A DNA stretch of 64,000 bases from Flammeovirgaceae bacterium UBA5008 (GTDB lineage: Bacteria > Bacteroidota > Bacteroidia > Cytophagales > Cyclobacteriaceae). The stretch lies in NCBI GenBank assembly GCA_002398365.1, contig DGYK01000013.1, forward strand, positions 22,913 through 86,912, written 5' to 3'. Below the pieces are notes generated by a model that was given only the letters and a program-made list of their open reading frames with translations, was not told where the DNA came from and ran no database searches. Below are positions 54,703 to 64,000 of the stretch, piece by piece; position 1 is the stretch's first letter, and each line of letters opens with the position of its first letter. The translations under genes and the position numbers were made by a program.

Positions 54703-57700
54703 ATGAATCGGATCACGTATTATATAGTCTTCATCGTACTCGTTTCCACAAGTACTGCGATGAGTCAGAATTTGGCTCAACATAATTGGTATTTTGGCAG
54801 CACTGCCGATGGCATACGCTTCAATCGAGGAACTAATGTTGCACAAACCGTTACCAATCAAGCTATTCCATTTGGTATTGGCGGAAGTGCTGTTGCCACA
54901 GACCCAGCAACAGGTAATCTTCTCTTTTATACAGATGGTTCAAGAATTTACGATGGATGCCATTTGCCCATGCCCAACGGCACCGGATTATTAGGTAATT
55001 CATCCGCCAATCAACCCGCTGTCATTTGTCCGGTGCCCGGCCAGCCCAATAAGTATTTTGTATTTGTAAACGATGCTAACTTCCCAACTGCCGGAACCAT
55101 TCGAAGAAGTGTTGTTGATCTTTCACAGCTGGGCAACGCCACAACTCAACCTGGTTTAGGAGTTGTAGAAGCTGCCAATAAAAACGCTGCTGTACCAGGG
55201 CTAACCAACCGCTCGGAGGCAATGATGATCATACCGCATAGTAATGGTACTGATTATTGGTTGATCACTCATCAGAATAATTCTTCCAATTACACGGCCA
55301 CCCCAATTACTGCTACAAGTTACACCGCAAATAACTTTTCACCTGCTATTGCTACCAACAACATTGGAAGTCCGTCTGCTATTCCGGTTTTCGTTTCTAA
55401 CTTTTCGTATAACCACAAACTGCGTAAACTAGCTGTTTCTGTTCAAACACCGGCAGATGATGCGCTCATTTTAGACTTCAATTCAACAACTGGGGCTTTT
55501 GCATTAGATCGATATATTTATAATTCTGGAGTTTTAACTGCCACCACCGAATCCATCTATGACATTCAATGGGACGTTAAAGGAGGACAATATCTCTACA
55601 TCTCGCGCATTGGTGAAACTGGTATTCCAGCCGATGTTCTTCAGTATGACTACACCAATTCGAGCCCTTCAGGTACTCCCACAATTTTAAACTCCATATA
55701 TAATCCATCTACCATCTTCAGAAGCTACGGATTACAATTGGCCCCTGACAGTGCTATCTATCACATTTATCAGCAAGTAAACAGTGGCCCCTTCCTGATT
55801 GAAAAATTGACTAAAACAGATACCATTGCCTCGTTTGTTCGAAAGTCATCACCCTTTGGAGCCACCAACTTTGGAGGCAAACAATTCCCTTCATTTTTAC
55901 CGACAGCCACAGTGCCAATCACTCTCAGTTTTACTACGGCTGGCACTTGTCAAAACACACCGATCTCCTTTTTCCCCGATGTTACACCAAATGCGGATAG
56001 TCTCGTGTGGGATTTTGGAGATGCAAGCCCGACTGTTCGCGCCTGGAGTCCGGTACATACTTTTACCACTGCACAAACCACATTTAATGTTACCCTCACT
56101 GCGTTTTATCAAGGACAACGACAGGCTGTAACACAACCGGTCAACATTACGCTGTTTGACTTACAACTTCAACTCGTTCAGGACACGACTGCTTGCCGCG
56201 ATGAGTTCCCACCTCCAAGAGGCACGGCTACAGCTGCCAACCAGTTTCGAGTGAAAGTAAAAGTTACGCAAGGATCTGCCACCTCATTTAACTGGTCGAA
56301 TGGAGATATTGGTGACACGCTCACACCTGATTCTGCCGGTTATTATTATGTGGTAGCCAGTGATGCTACAGGTTGCTCTACCTACGCTGGCGTTAACGTT
56401 AAAGAATATAAACTGAACGATCAGCGAAGTAATGTGTGGTACTTCGGAAATAAGGCGGGCATCGATTTTAATGAAAATCCTCCGGTCGCATTGAGCAACA
56501 GTGCAATGAATGCTCCGGCCGGCTGCGCGATTGTTTGTGATCGTAATGGAAAAACCATTTTCTATACAGACGGAGATAAAGTATATGACAAAACCGATAC
56601 TCAGATTGATGTGGGTATTGGGGGAAATCCAACCTCTACTCAATCCGCATTGATTGTAGCGGTGCCGGGGGACGAAACCTTGTATTACATATTTACCACA
56701 CAAGAGATCAATGGCACTTCGGTATTTGAGGTGCGTTATTCTATTTTCGACTTAAAACAAAATGCCGGAAAAGGTGCCGTAACCAAAAAGAATGTGCTTC
56801 TCTTTAGCCGAAGCACAGAGCGGATTACTTCCAATGGTAACTGGCTGATTGTACACGAATATGGCAATTCAACTTTCCGCGCTTATCGCATCACCAACCG
56901 GGGTGTAGGTGAAGCCGTATACTCAGATATCGGATCCATCCATAATTTCAAATTCAAAGAAAATGGACAAGGGTATATGAAGTTAGGGGTGCGTAATAAT
57001 CTGGCAGTGCCGATCTCAACTCCCACAGTAAGCAATGTATTGGAATTGTTTCAGTTAGTAGACTCTTCCGGAGTCATTACCAACTATCGCAGAGTAGACA
57101 TGAATCAGCCTGCAGGCCAAGTGTATGGCTTGGAGTTTTCTCCTGGCGGACGAAAACTGTTTGCAACCATAAAAGGTGCACCTTCAGCAACCCAATCTGA
57201 AATTCATGAATTTTATCTGGATAGTCTCGATGTGGCTCCACCCGTATTTCTACAAAAGAATACCCAAACCAATGAAATGGGCGCTTTACAAATAGCTCCG
57301 GATGGGCAGATTTATTTGGCGTTTAACGATGTGGCCAACAACACCAAGTTGGGAACAATCAATGCCAACGAAAACAAAATTCCAACCAACTCCACTTTCA
57401 ACTTTAATGGATTTACATTAGCAGGTGGAACCAATAGTCGTTTGGGATTACCGAATTTCATTCAACAAACCGGCAATGGATTTGGAGGCCCCGGTTTTAC
57501 TTATACAGGCACGTGTTTGGGAGATACTACCAAATTTGTTGGAACCCCGACTGATGCAATCGATGTTTTCCAATGGAATTTTGGTGATGGGGCATCTAGT
57601 ACCGAAGCGGCACCCAATCATTTGTATAGCGCAGTTGGAACATACACCGTGTCCATGCGCCTTACTAACCGATGCGGATTAGATACCACCATCGTTCAAC

Positions 57701-59907
57701 AAGTTCGTATCAATCCACCTGCTCCCAGACCAACGATCCCGCTAGCGGCCACACTATGTAACACTCCAACACTAACATTAGATGCCGGTCCCGCAGTATC
57801 CTATTTGTGGAATGATTTTACAACGAATCGAACTAACGTGATCAGTGCACCGGGTGTCGTTTCAGTAACAACAACAGATATAAATGGATGTAGGGGAAGA
57901 GCATCGACCACTGTCGTGGATAATCGACCGCAACTCGATTTAGGCCCTGATTTGGCAATCTGCGAAGATAACGCAACACCTACTCTAAATGCACAAAACA
58001 CAGGAGCGAATTTTGTATGGACATTAAATGGCGTTCCCAATGGAAACACAACAGCTATTCAATCCATTGACACGACCACACCTACTATCGCAACGTATGC
58101 GGTAACAGTAACGGATCCTGTAACCACTTGTACAATAACGGATTCAAAAACATATACCATCAAAGTCTCTCCATCGTTTACGCTCACCAAGACAGACCCT
58201 ACTTCGTGCCTTGCTGTTAATGGAACAGCGAGTATAAATCTGTTGACATCAGCACCGGCTGGCGGACCTTATTCATTTTTTATAGTTGGCTCCACTCCTA
58301 CCGGAAGTTTAAGCCAAACCGGATTTGATCGAACAGCACCAAGTACGATTGCCGTTGCCGGTTTTGGACCCGGTACCGTCTCGGCTATTGTTACCGATCA
58401 GATTTCGGGTTGTACCATATCAAACACCGTGAACTTAGTGGCACCATCATTTACTGCGACCGCGAACTTCACGAATTGTGATCCCTCACGTGTTACGGTG
58501 ACTACAACAGGCGGCTCGGCTCCGTTTTCGTACACATTTACCAATAGCGGAACCGGAGCCGTGGTTGGGCCTCAACCCAGTAATATTGCTTCGCTTGTAC
58601 CCGGAAATTATTCAATTCAAGTAAGAGATAATACAGGATGTGTATTTGCATTTAGCCAATTGGTTAATCCGGTTACACCCACAATAGCCATCAGCACACC
58701 CAATTTATGTTTGCTGAATCCGCCATTAACAGCCACATTAGCCACAGCCACTTTTGTTTGGACACTTCCGAATGGATCAAGCACGAATGGGGCGACCGCT
58801 AGCATCACTCAAAGTGGCACTTATACCGTTCAAGCAACATTGCCCAGTGGTTGCGTATTGACCGCCTCCAGAACATTCATCTACAACCCGCCCGTGACTC
58901 CCAATTTTACGCAGACCACCGAGTGTTCAACACAGGTTGTTCTTACCGCCACGCCTTCAGGTAATTACACCTATCGTTGGTATCAGGGAGCAGTTGCTAC
59001 TGGTACGCCACATCAATTGGGCAGAGTGATTAGCCTAAGCGCATCCGAACCCCAATATACCTTAGAAGTGTTTGATGCCACGAATGGTTGTACAAGCACT
59101 GTAACCAAACCTGTGTCGGTAAGTGGCATTGTAGATGCGACTGTTACTGCTACGCAGGCATGTCAGGACAGTAGACCGTTTACACTTACTGCTGGCACTA
59201 CCGCAACTGGTGTAAGCTATGAATGGACTTTGAATAATTCTGTCATTACAGGTCAAACTAATCCAACTCTTACAGAAACACGTGAAGGAACTTATAAAGT
59301 AAAAGTGAGTAAAAATACCTGTAGTGCTACCGCTACGATACAAATCATCAAAGCACCTATCCCGCAAGGATTGCTGCCGGATCGGGTGGTAATTTGCAAT
59401 GACCCGGATAATGCCGATCCACTTACATCGAAAGTGAATTTAGATCCCGGGTTCTTTGCTAAATATGACTGGTCTGAAGAAACAAAGGGTTCTTTAAACT
59501 TTACAAGCCGTGTGTTTATCGCTGATGAGCCAGGTATTTATAAGGTGTTGCTTACCAACTCGTTTGATTGTGACAATACGGATCAAACGGAAGTATTAAA
59601 TGAGTGCATTCCGAAAATTGTTGGTCCCAATGCGTTCCGTCCGGGTAGTGGACAAACCCTTAACCAAAAGTTTTTTGTCTACAGCTTCTTCATCAGCGAC
59701 AATTTTGAAATTGCTATTTATAATCGCTGGGGCGAATTGGTGTTTCAATCAAAAGATCGCGACTTCAAATGGAACGGTGGCTATAATAATAATCCGGGAC
59801 AACCTTTGCCGGGCGGAACCTATTCGTATGTGATTAAGTACGAAAGTTCTTACCGCCCCGAAGAAGGAATCAAAGAACAGCGGGGTGGAATTGTGTTGTT
59901 GAGGTAG
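54703..59907 (+). CDS. giant PKD-domain protein with T9SS type B sorting domain
   Basis: About 1734 residues from ATG 54703, where the signal peptide begins (MNRITYYIVFIVLVSTSTAMSQ); ATG 54658 would put 15 charged residues ahead. Two similar N-terminal modules start HNWYFGSTADGIRFNRG and VWYFGNKAGIDFNENPP and look propeller-like. PKD-type domains carry SLVWDFGDASP and VFQWNFGDGASS, and many Thr/Gly-rich Ig-like repeats follow. The last about 95 residues (GPNAFRPGSG, FEIAIYNRWGELVFQSKD, LPGGTYSYVIKY) are the gliding-motility-associated type B sorting domain. Exported by T9SS and held at the surface; adhesion or gliding function is inferred. PorP/SprF is its divergent neighbour. Confidence 0.9.
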   Translation: MNRITYYIVFIVLVSTSTAMSQNLAQHNWYFGSTADGIRFNRGTNVAQTVTNQAIPFGIGGSAVATDPATGNLLFYTDGSRIYDGCHLPMPNGTGLLGNSSANQPAVICPVPGQPNKYFVFVNDANFPTAGTIRRSVVDLSQLGNATTQPGLGVVEAANKNAAVPGLTNRSEAMMIIPHSNGTDYWLITHQNNSSNYTATPITATSYTANNFSPAIATNNIGSPSAIPVFVSNFSYNHKLRKLAVSVQTPADDALILDFNSTTGAFALDRYIYNSGVLTATTESIYDIQWDVKGGQYLYISRIGETGIPADVLQYDYTNSSPSGTPTILNSIYNPSTIFRSYGLQLAPDSAIYHIYQQVNSGPFLIEKLTKTDTIASFVRKSSPFGATNFGGKQFPSFLPTATVPITLSFTTAGTCQNTPISFFPDVTPNADSLVWDFGDASPTVRAWSPVHTFTTAQTTFNVTLTAFYQGQRQAVTQPVNITLFDLQLQLVQDTTACRDEFPPPRGTATAANQFRVKVKVTQGSATSFNWSNGDIGDTLTPDSAGYYYVVASDATGCSTYAGVNVKEYKLNDQRSNVWYFGNKAGIDFNENPPVALSNSAMNAPAGCAIVCDRNGKTIFYTDGDKVYDKTDTQIDVGIGGNPTSTQSALIVAVPGDETLYYIFTTQEINGTSVFEVRYSIFDLKQNAGKGAVTKKNVLLFSRSTERITSNGNWLIVHEYGNSTFRAYRITNRGVGEAVYSDIGSIHNFKFKENGQGYMKLGVRNNLAVPISTPTVSNVLELFQLVDSSGVITNYRRVDMNQPAGQVYGLEFSPGGRKLFATIKGAPSATQSEIHEFYLDSLDVAPPVFLQKNTQTNEMGALQIAPDGQIYLAFNDVANNTKLGTINANENKIPTNSTFNFNGFTLAGGTNSRLGLPNFIQQTGNGFGGPGFTYTGTCLGDTTKFVGTPTDAIDVFQWNFGDGASSTEAAPNHLYSAVGTYTVSMRLTNRCGLDTTIVQQVRINPPAPRPTIPLAATLCNTPTLTLDAGPAVSYLWNDFTTNRTNVISAPGVVSVTTTDINGCRGRASTTVVDNRPQLDLGPDLAICEDNATPTLNAQNTGANFVWTLNGVPNGNTTAIQSIDTTTPTIATYAVTVTDPVTTCTITDSKTYTIKVSPSFTLTKTDPTSCLAVNGTASINLLTSAPAGGPYSFFIVGSTPTGSLSQTGFDRTAPSTIAVAGFGPGTVSAIVTDQISGCTISNTVNLVAPSFTATANFTNCDPSRVTVTTTGGSAPFSYTFTNSGTGAVVGPQPSNIASLVPGNYSIQVRDNTGCVFAFSQLVNPVTPTIAISTPNLCLLNPPLTATLATATFVWTLPNGSSTNGATASITQSGTYTVQATLPSGCVLTASRTFIYNPPVTPNFTQTTECSTQVVLTATPSGNYTYRWYQGAVATGTPHQLGRVISLSASEPQYTLEVFDATNGCTSTVTKPVSVSGIVDATVTATQACQDSRPFTLTAGTTATGVSYEWTLNNSVITGQTNPTLTETREGTYKVKVSKNTCSATATIQIIKAPIPQGLLPDRVVICNDPDNADPLTSKVNLDPGFFAKYDWSEETKGSLNFTSRVFIADEPGIYKVLLTNSFDCDNTDQTEVLNECIPKIVGPNAFRPGSGQTLNQKFFVYSFFISDNFEIAIYNRWGELVFQSKDRDFKWNGGYNNNPGQPLPGGTYSYVIKYESSYRPEEGIKEQRGGIVLLR

Positions 59908-59948
59908 AGGGAATGATGAATTATGATTTGAGATTTATGATTACTAGA

Positions 59949-60302
59949 ATGAAAACTATTTTCCTAACGATTCTTTTTGCCAGTGTTTGCCTTTCTTTCA
60001 CAGATAAACCTGACCAGCTTTTCAACACTTCGCTGACGGTAACCGTGCGCGATGAACTTGGTAATACAGTAGAAGGAGCTTCCATTCAAATATACGAAAC
60101 CGAGGAGAACTACACACAAGAGAAAAATGCTGTAGCCGAAGGAAGCACGGATGCCAAAGGTGTTTTTCGATTTAAAAAAATCAAAGCTGTGGCATATTTT
60201 GTATCTGTGAAGAAAGGAGATAAAGACAATTCAGGTGGCGGAGAAAAAATTGGCAAGCTGGAAGAGGGTAAGTTTAATAAAGTGACCATCGTCATTCAGT
60301 AA
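59949..60302 (+). CDS. small secreted carboxypeptidase-regulatory-like protein
   Basis: 117 residues from ATG 59949; the longer ORF lacks a proper signal peptide at its first Met. The signal peptide is MKTIFLTILFASVCLSF. The mature part is one CarboxypepD_reg-type beta sandwich (LTVTVRDELGNTVEGASIQIYET, STDAKGVFRFKKIKAVAYFVSV, GKLEEGKFNKVTIVIQ), as seen at the N termini of TonB receptors and in free-standing periplasmic proteins. Function unknown. It starts 41 bp after the T9SS giant and ends 4 bp before the NUDIX gene. Confidence 0.75.
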   Translation: MKTIFLTILFASVCLSFTDKPDQLFNTSLTVTVRDELGNTVEGASIQIYETEENYTQEKNAVAEGSTDAKGVFRFKKIKAVAYFVSVKKGDKDNSGGGEKIGKLEEGKFNKVTIVIQ

Positions 60303-60306
60303 TCCA

Positions 60307-60888
60307 ATGACGGTAAATAGAACGGAACTGATTCAGCAACTCAAATCTTACCAAACTTCATTTGCGGAAGAGCAAGTTTTCATCGAACGATTTCTCGAGT
60401 TATTAGATCATCCAGACGCCTATCAACGCACACACCTTCCCGGTCACATCACAGGCTCTGCGTGGATTATCAGCGAAGCATTTGATGAAGCTTTATTAGT
60501 GCACCACGCCAAGTTGGATAAATGGGTGCAACCGGGAGGACATGCCGATGGCGATGAAAACATTCTTGCCATTGCCTTGCGCGAAGCACAAGAAGAAACG
60601 GGAATACTTCAATTTGAAATTCAGCCCATTGTCTTTGACATGGACATTCACACCATACCTGCACGAAAAGATTTTCCGGAACACCAGCATTACGACATTC
60701 GGTTTTTGATGAAGCCTTTGCCCAATCAAACTATTGCTGTTAGCGAGGAATCATTCGATGTAAAATGGATCGCACTAGCACAACTAGAAAACTATACGAA
60801 AGAACGTTCGGTGCTTCGCATGAAAGATAAAATCATGCGTTTGGCCAAACCCACACTTACCAGTAGTTTTGTGGCATGGCCGAAATAG
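60307..60888 (+). CDS. NUDIX hydrolase
   Basis: 193 residues. The Nudix box is intact in GGHADGDENILAIALREAQEETGI (G-x5-E-x7-REUxEExGU). The N-terminal about 60 residues are helical (NRTELIQQLKSYQTSFAEEQ). It hydrolyses a nucleoside diphosphate linked to another moiety; the substrate is not evident. The 3' end overlaps the Sua5 gene by 13 bp. Confidence 0.93.
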   Translation: MTVNRTELIQQLKSYQTSFAEEQVFIERFLELLDHPDAYQRTHLPGHITGSAWIISEAFDEALLVHHAKLDKWVQPGGHADGDENILAIALREAQEETGILQFEIQPIVFDMDIHTIPARKDFPEHQHYDIRFLMKPLPNQTIAVSEESFDVKWIALAQLENYTKERSVLRMKDKIMRLAKPTLTSSFVAWPK

Positions 60889-61832
60889 GTTCTGATCTTC
60901 AAAAAGCAATTACTCTTCTTCAATCGGATGAATTGGTAGGCATTCCTACCGAAACGGTATATGGATTAGCCGGCAATGCGCTCAGCACCAAAGCCATCGC
61001 CAAAATTTTTGAAGCGAAAGATCGCCCCTTCTTCGATCCGCTTATTGTTCATGTGCCCAGCATAGAAGCCGCTTATCAATATGTTACACATATTCCTGAA
61101 AAGGCGTTGTTACTAGCAAATCACTTTTGGCCGGGACCGCTTACGTTGTTGCTGCCGAAGAAACCCATCATTCCTGACTTGGCAACTTCCGGGTTAAATA
61201 CGGTAGGCATTCGATGCCCGCAACATCCCATCACCACACAACTGCTCAAACTTCTACCCTTTCCACTGGCTGCGCCTAGTGCCAATCCGTTTGGATACAT
61301 CAGTCCAACCAATCCACAACATGTGAATCAGCAATTGGGAGACAAGATCAGGTATATCTTAGATGGTGGTGAATGCAATGTAGGTTTAGAATCTACGATC
61401 ATTGGTTTTGAACAAGATCAACCGATTGCATACCGTTTGGGAGGCTTAAGTATCGAACAATTAGAAGCGATAGTCGGTAAGGTTGAAATTCAATTAAATG
61501 CATCCTCCAACCCCGCTGCACCGGGTCAGTTGAAAAGTCATTATGCTCCCACGAAGAAATTAATCATCGGTGATTTAGAAACGTTAGCAGTAGCTCACGC
61601 TCATTTGCGCGTTGGAATATTGGCGTTTAATCGGAACGTTTCGGGTGTAGAAATAACACAACAACGAGTACTATCTCACTCGTCCGACTTATCGGAAGCA
61701 GCACAACATCTCTTCGCTTACTTACGTGAATTGGATCAACTCTCGGTAGATGTGATTCTAGCCGAAGAGGTACCACCAGTAGGTTTGGGCCGAGCCATCA
61801 ATGATCGATTGAAACGTGCATCCGCTCAGTAA
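60876..61832 (+). CDS. sua5: L-threonylcarbamoyladenylate synthase (Sua5 type)
   Basis: 318 residues. It makes L-threonylcarbamoyl-AMP for the t6A modification of tRNAs reading ANN codons. The YrdC/Sua5 catalytic domain occupies 1-200 (DELVGIPTETVYGLAGNA, KDRPFFDPLIVHV, FWPGPLTLLLPKKP, GLNTVGIRCPQHP, PLAAPSANPFGYISPT, ESTIIGF). The C-terminal about 90 residues match the extra Sua5 domain (APGQLKSHYAPTKKL), distinguishing it from short TsaC. Overlaps the NUDIX gene; a 55-bp gap precedes pfkA. Confidence 0.94.
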   Translation: MAEIGSDLQKAITLLQSDELVGIPTETVYGLAGNALSTKAIAKIFEAKDRPFFDPLIVHVPSIEAAYQYVTHIPEKALLLANHFWPGPLTLLLPKKPIIPDLATSGLNTVGIRCPQHPITTQLLKLLPFPLAAPSANPFGYISPTNPQHVNQQLGDKIRYILDGGECNVGLESTIIGFEQDQPIAYRLGGLSIEQLEAIVGKVEIQLNASSNPAAPGQLKSHYAPTKKLIIGDLETLAVAHAHLRVGILAFNRNVSGVEITQQRVLSHSSDLSEAAQHLFAYLRELDQLSVDVILAEEVPPVGLGRAINDRLKRASAQ

Positions 61833-61887
61833 ATTCTCAACATTAGTCTGCATAATTTTTACTTACTTTAGGCATTAAACCATTTCT

Positions 61888-62988
61888 ATGGATAAGCCTA
61901 AAAAACTATTGGTACTCACAGGCGGTGGCGACTGCCCCGGCTTGAATGCTGTGATTAGAGGAATTGCCAAGCGTGCACGCAAAGAAAAAGATTGGGACAT
62001 CTACGGCAGCAAAGAAGCATTCAACGGTGTGTTTGCAGACCCTCCGGAGTTGATTAAGTTGAGTCGAAGCAAAACAGCCGGTATTCATGTGAAGGGTGGC
62101 ACCATTTTGAAAACGACTAACAAAGGAAACCCAATCAATTTTCCAGAAAAACAACCAGACGGAACCATCAAGTTTGTGGATCGTTCGGACGAACTCGTAA
62201 AGCGAATTAAAGAACTCGGCTTTGATGCCGTCATCAATATCGGTGGCGATGGTTCTCAAAAAATATCGCAAGCACTTTTTAAAAAAGGACTTAATATCAT
62301 TGGTGTTCCTAAAACCATCGACAATGATTTGTCGAGTACTGACATGACCTTTGGTTTTCAAACAGCCGTGCAAATTGCTACGGATAGTTTTGATAAGTTA
62401 GTAACAACAGCAGAAAGTCATGACCGGGTGATGATCATGGAAGTAATGGGCCGTGATGCCGGATGGATTGCCATCCACACCGCGATTGCCGGTGGAGCAG
62501 AGATTTGTTTGATACCGGAGATTCCCTACAACATTCACAAAATCGTAAAACGGATCAACTCCCGCTATAAAAACGGTCATGGGTTCGTCAACATTGTAAT
62601 CTCCGAAGGTGCTAAGCCAAAAGACGGAACCATCGTAGCCACGCAGGGATCAGCCGGATCAGAACACGTGCGGTTGGGTGGCGTTGCGTATCAATTATCT
62701 AAGCAATTGAAAGATGCCGGATGCAAAGCGGAAATCCGCGAAACGGTTTTAGGTCACGTGCAACGTGGCGGAAGCCCAACGGCATTTGACCGTGTGCTGG
62801 CCACCTTATTCGGAGTAAAAGCGGTAGAACTATTGCTCGAAGGAAAATTCGGACGCATGGTAGCACTCAAGAATAATTCCATCTCTTCGGTTACGCTGGA
62901 AGAAGCAACCGAAAAATATAATTTTGTATCCAAAGACGGAGAGATTGTAAAAGCAGCCAAAGGATTAGGCATCAGCTTCGGAGATTAA
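61888..62988 (+). CDS. pfkA: 6-phosphofructokinase (group III, mixed-substrate type)
   Basis: 366 residues. It phosphorylates fructose 6-phosphate in glycolysis. Seen: GGGDCPGLNAVIRG (phosphate loop), GGDGSQK, GVPKTIDNDLSSTDMTFGFQTAV, IMEVMGRDAGWIA and GHVQRGGSPTAFD. Gly after GGD favours ATP as donor (PPi enzymes have Asp there), while Lys in PKTIDND is the group III hallmark rather than the Gly of classical bacterial PfkA. Donor should therefore be ATP, but PPi use cannot be excluded. A glycolytic neighbour, pgk, follows 41 bp later. Confidence 0.93.
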   Translation: MDKPKKLLVLTGGGDCPGLNAVIRGIAKRARKEKDWDIYGSKEAFNGVFADPPELIKLSRSKTAGIHVKGGTILKTTNKGNPINFPEKQPDGTIKFVDRSDELVKRIKELGFDAVINIGGDGSQKISQALFKKGLNIIGVPKTIDNDLSSTDMTFGFQTAVQIATDSFDKLVTTAESHDRVMIMEVMGRDAGWIAIHTAIAGGAEICLIPEIPYNIHKIVKRINSRYKNGHGFVNIVISEGAKPKDGTIVATQGSAGSEHVRLGGVAYQLSKQLKDAGCKAEIRETVLGHVQRGGSPTAFDRVLATLFGVKAVELLLEGKFGRMVALKNNSISSVTLEEATEKYNFVSKDGEIVKAAKGLGISFGD

Positions 62989-63029
62989 ACTAAAAATTAA
63001 AAATAGATTACTTATTCAACCATTTAGAA

Positions 63030-64000
63030 ATGAAAAAGATCAACGACATCCACTTTCAAAACAAACGCGCTTTGGTTCGTGTAGACTTCAATGTGCCATT
63101 GGATAAAAGTTTCAACGTAACCGATGACAACCGCATCCGCGCAACCATCCCAACACTGAAGAAAATACTAGCCGATGGCGGAAGTTGTATTTTGATGTCG
63201 CATCTTGGAAGACCGAAAGAAGGTCCGGAAGAAAAATATTCATTAAAACACACGATCAGCACGACTGAGAAATTATTGGGTGTGAAAGTGAAGTTTGCCA
63301 GTGATTGCATTGGTGAGGAAGCTTACGCGCTTTCTGCCACTTTAAAGCCGGGTGAAGTTTTAATTTTAGAAAACCTTCGTTTCTACAAGCAAGAAGAAAA
63401 AGGAGATCTCGCTTTCGCGGAAAAACTTTCCAAGCATGGAGATGTGTATGTAAATGACGCTTTTGGTACAGCACACCGCGCACACGCATCTACGACCATC
63501 GTTGCTCAATTTTTCAAAGAGAAATGTGCCGGATTAGTGATGGCTGCTGAATTGGCCAACGCAGAGAAAGTATTAGGCAATGCAGTAAAACCTTTTACAG
63601 CCATTATGGGTGGCGCTAAAATTTCAGATAAGATTTTAATCATCGAAAAACTACTCGATAAAGTTAATCACTTAATCATCGGTGGCGGAATGGCCTATAC
63701 ATTCTTCAAAGCAATGGGTGGACAAATTGGAAATTCGTTGGTGGAAGATGATAAGTTGGACTTAGCGAAAGAGTTAATTCAAAAAGCAAAAGCGAAGGGT
63801 GTAGAACTACACTTACCCATTGACTCGATTACAGCTGATAAATTTGATGCACAAGCCAACACCAAAACCGCCAACAACAACGCCATTGAACCCGGTTGGA
63901 TGGGATTAGATATCGGTCCGCAAGCGCAAGTGGTGTTTGCCAAAGTAGTGGAAGAATCGAAAACCATTTTATGGAATGGCCCGATGGGCGTTTTTGAAAT
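63030..64000 (+). CDS. pgk: phosphoglycerate kinase (3' part cut by window edge)
   Basis: About 323 codons are visible from ATG 63030, running off the window. It moves phosphate from 1,3-bisphosphoglycerate to ADP. Seen: KRALVRVDFNVPLD, HLGRPKEGPEEKYSL, LILENLRFYKQEEKGD, VNDAFGTAHRAHAST, AIMGGAKISDKI and LIIGGGMAYTFF, and near the edge ILWNGPMGVFE; the final nucleotide-binding stretch is missing. Lies 41 bp behind pfkA in a probable glycolytic operon. Confidence 0.95.
   Translation, partial: MKKINDIHFQNKRALVRVDFNVPLDKSFNVTDDNRIRATIPTLKKILADGGSCILMSHLGRPKEGPEEKYSLKHTISTTEKLLGVKVKFASDCIGEEAYALSATLKPGEVLILENLRFYKQEEKGDLAFAEKLSKHGDVYVNDAFGTAHRAHASTTIVAQFFKEKCAGLVMAAELANAEKVLGNAVKPFTAIMGGAKISDKILIIEKLLDKVNHLIIGGGMAYTFFKAMGGQIGNSLVEDDKLDLAKELIQKAKAKGVELHLPIDSITADKFDAQANTKTANNNAIEPGWMGLDIGPQAQVVFAKVVEESKTILWNGPMGVFE

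Overview
The window reads as a chromosomal segment of a gliding Bacteroidota bacterium, most likely a member of the Cytophagales (inference). The evidence is a T9SS type A sorting domain on a giant SprB-repeat protein, a T9SS type B (gliding-motility) C-terminal domain on a 1.7-kiloresidue protein next to a PorP/SprF-family gene, TonB-dependent receptor architecture with a carboxypeptidase-like N-terminal domain, DUF2911, and several promoters with the Bacteroidota -7 box TAnnTTTG. No rRNA, tRNA, IS element, prophage or CRISPR array was seen.

Layout. 1-0.74 kb: end of a Cdd1-like gene overlapped by a VOC-family gene. 0.96-10.2 kb (minus): a tight three-gene surface operon, HEAT-repeat protein > FN3 protein > 18-unit SprB-repeat giant. 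10.3-17.5 kb (minus): two outer-membrane beta-barrel genes flanking a 1464-residue secreted protein; both barrel genes share an unusual upstream element (two direct repeats 22 bp apart plus a -24-like TGGCAC box at nearly fixed spacing). 17.7-18.7 kb: a 21-bp minisatellite and a NUMOD4 protein with a degenerate HNH centre. 18.9-20.6 kb: an NmrA-like oxidoreductase and a DUF2911 protein.

20.7-41.7 kb (minus): a signalling island. It holds a chemosensory operon (soluble PAS-MCP, cheW, cheD, cheY, cheB, cheA, a CheC-like phosphatase, a membrane GAF/5xPAS protein without output domain, cheR), then a PAS histidine kinase, a NarL-type response regulator with an overlapping REC-PAS-HisKA_3 kinase, and a 2162-residue histidine kinase with about 15 PAS domains. 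With no flagellar gene in view, the pathway probably controls gliding, pili or another output.

42.1-50.4 kb (plus): a RimK / retropepsin-like / AstE-like cluster, a LytTR regulator with its LytS-type kinase, and a three-gene operon encoding a porin-like protein, a small PstS-like binding protein and a HAMP-GAF-coiled-coil membrane protein without output domain. 50.4-53.5 kb: a TonB-dependent receptor (minus) divergent from a DtxR/MntR regulator, with a palindromic operator between their promoters. 53.5-59.9 kb: PorP/SprF divergent from a T9SS type B giant. 59.9-64 kb: a small secreted protein, a NUDIX hydrolase, Sua5, phosphofructokinase and the start of phosphoglycerate kinase.

The strongest candidates for something undescribed are the shared enhancer-like element before the two barrel genes, the surface cluster it sits in, the output-less GAF sensor proteins (one in the che operon, one behind a porin and a binding protein) and the 15-PAS kinase.
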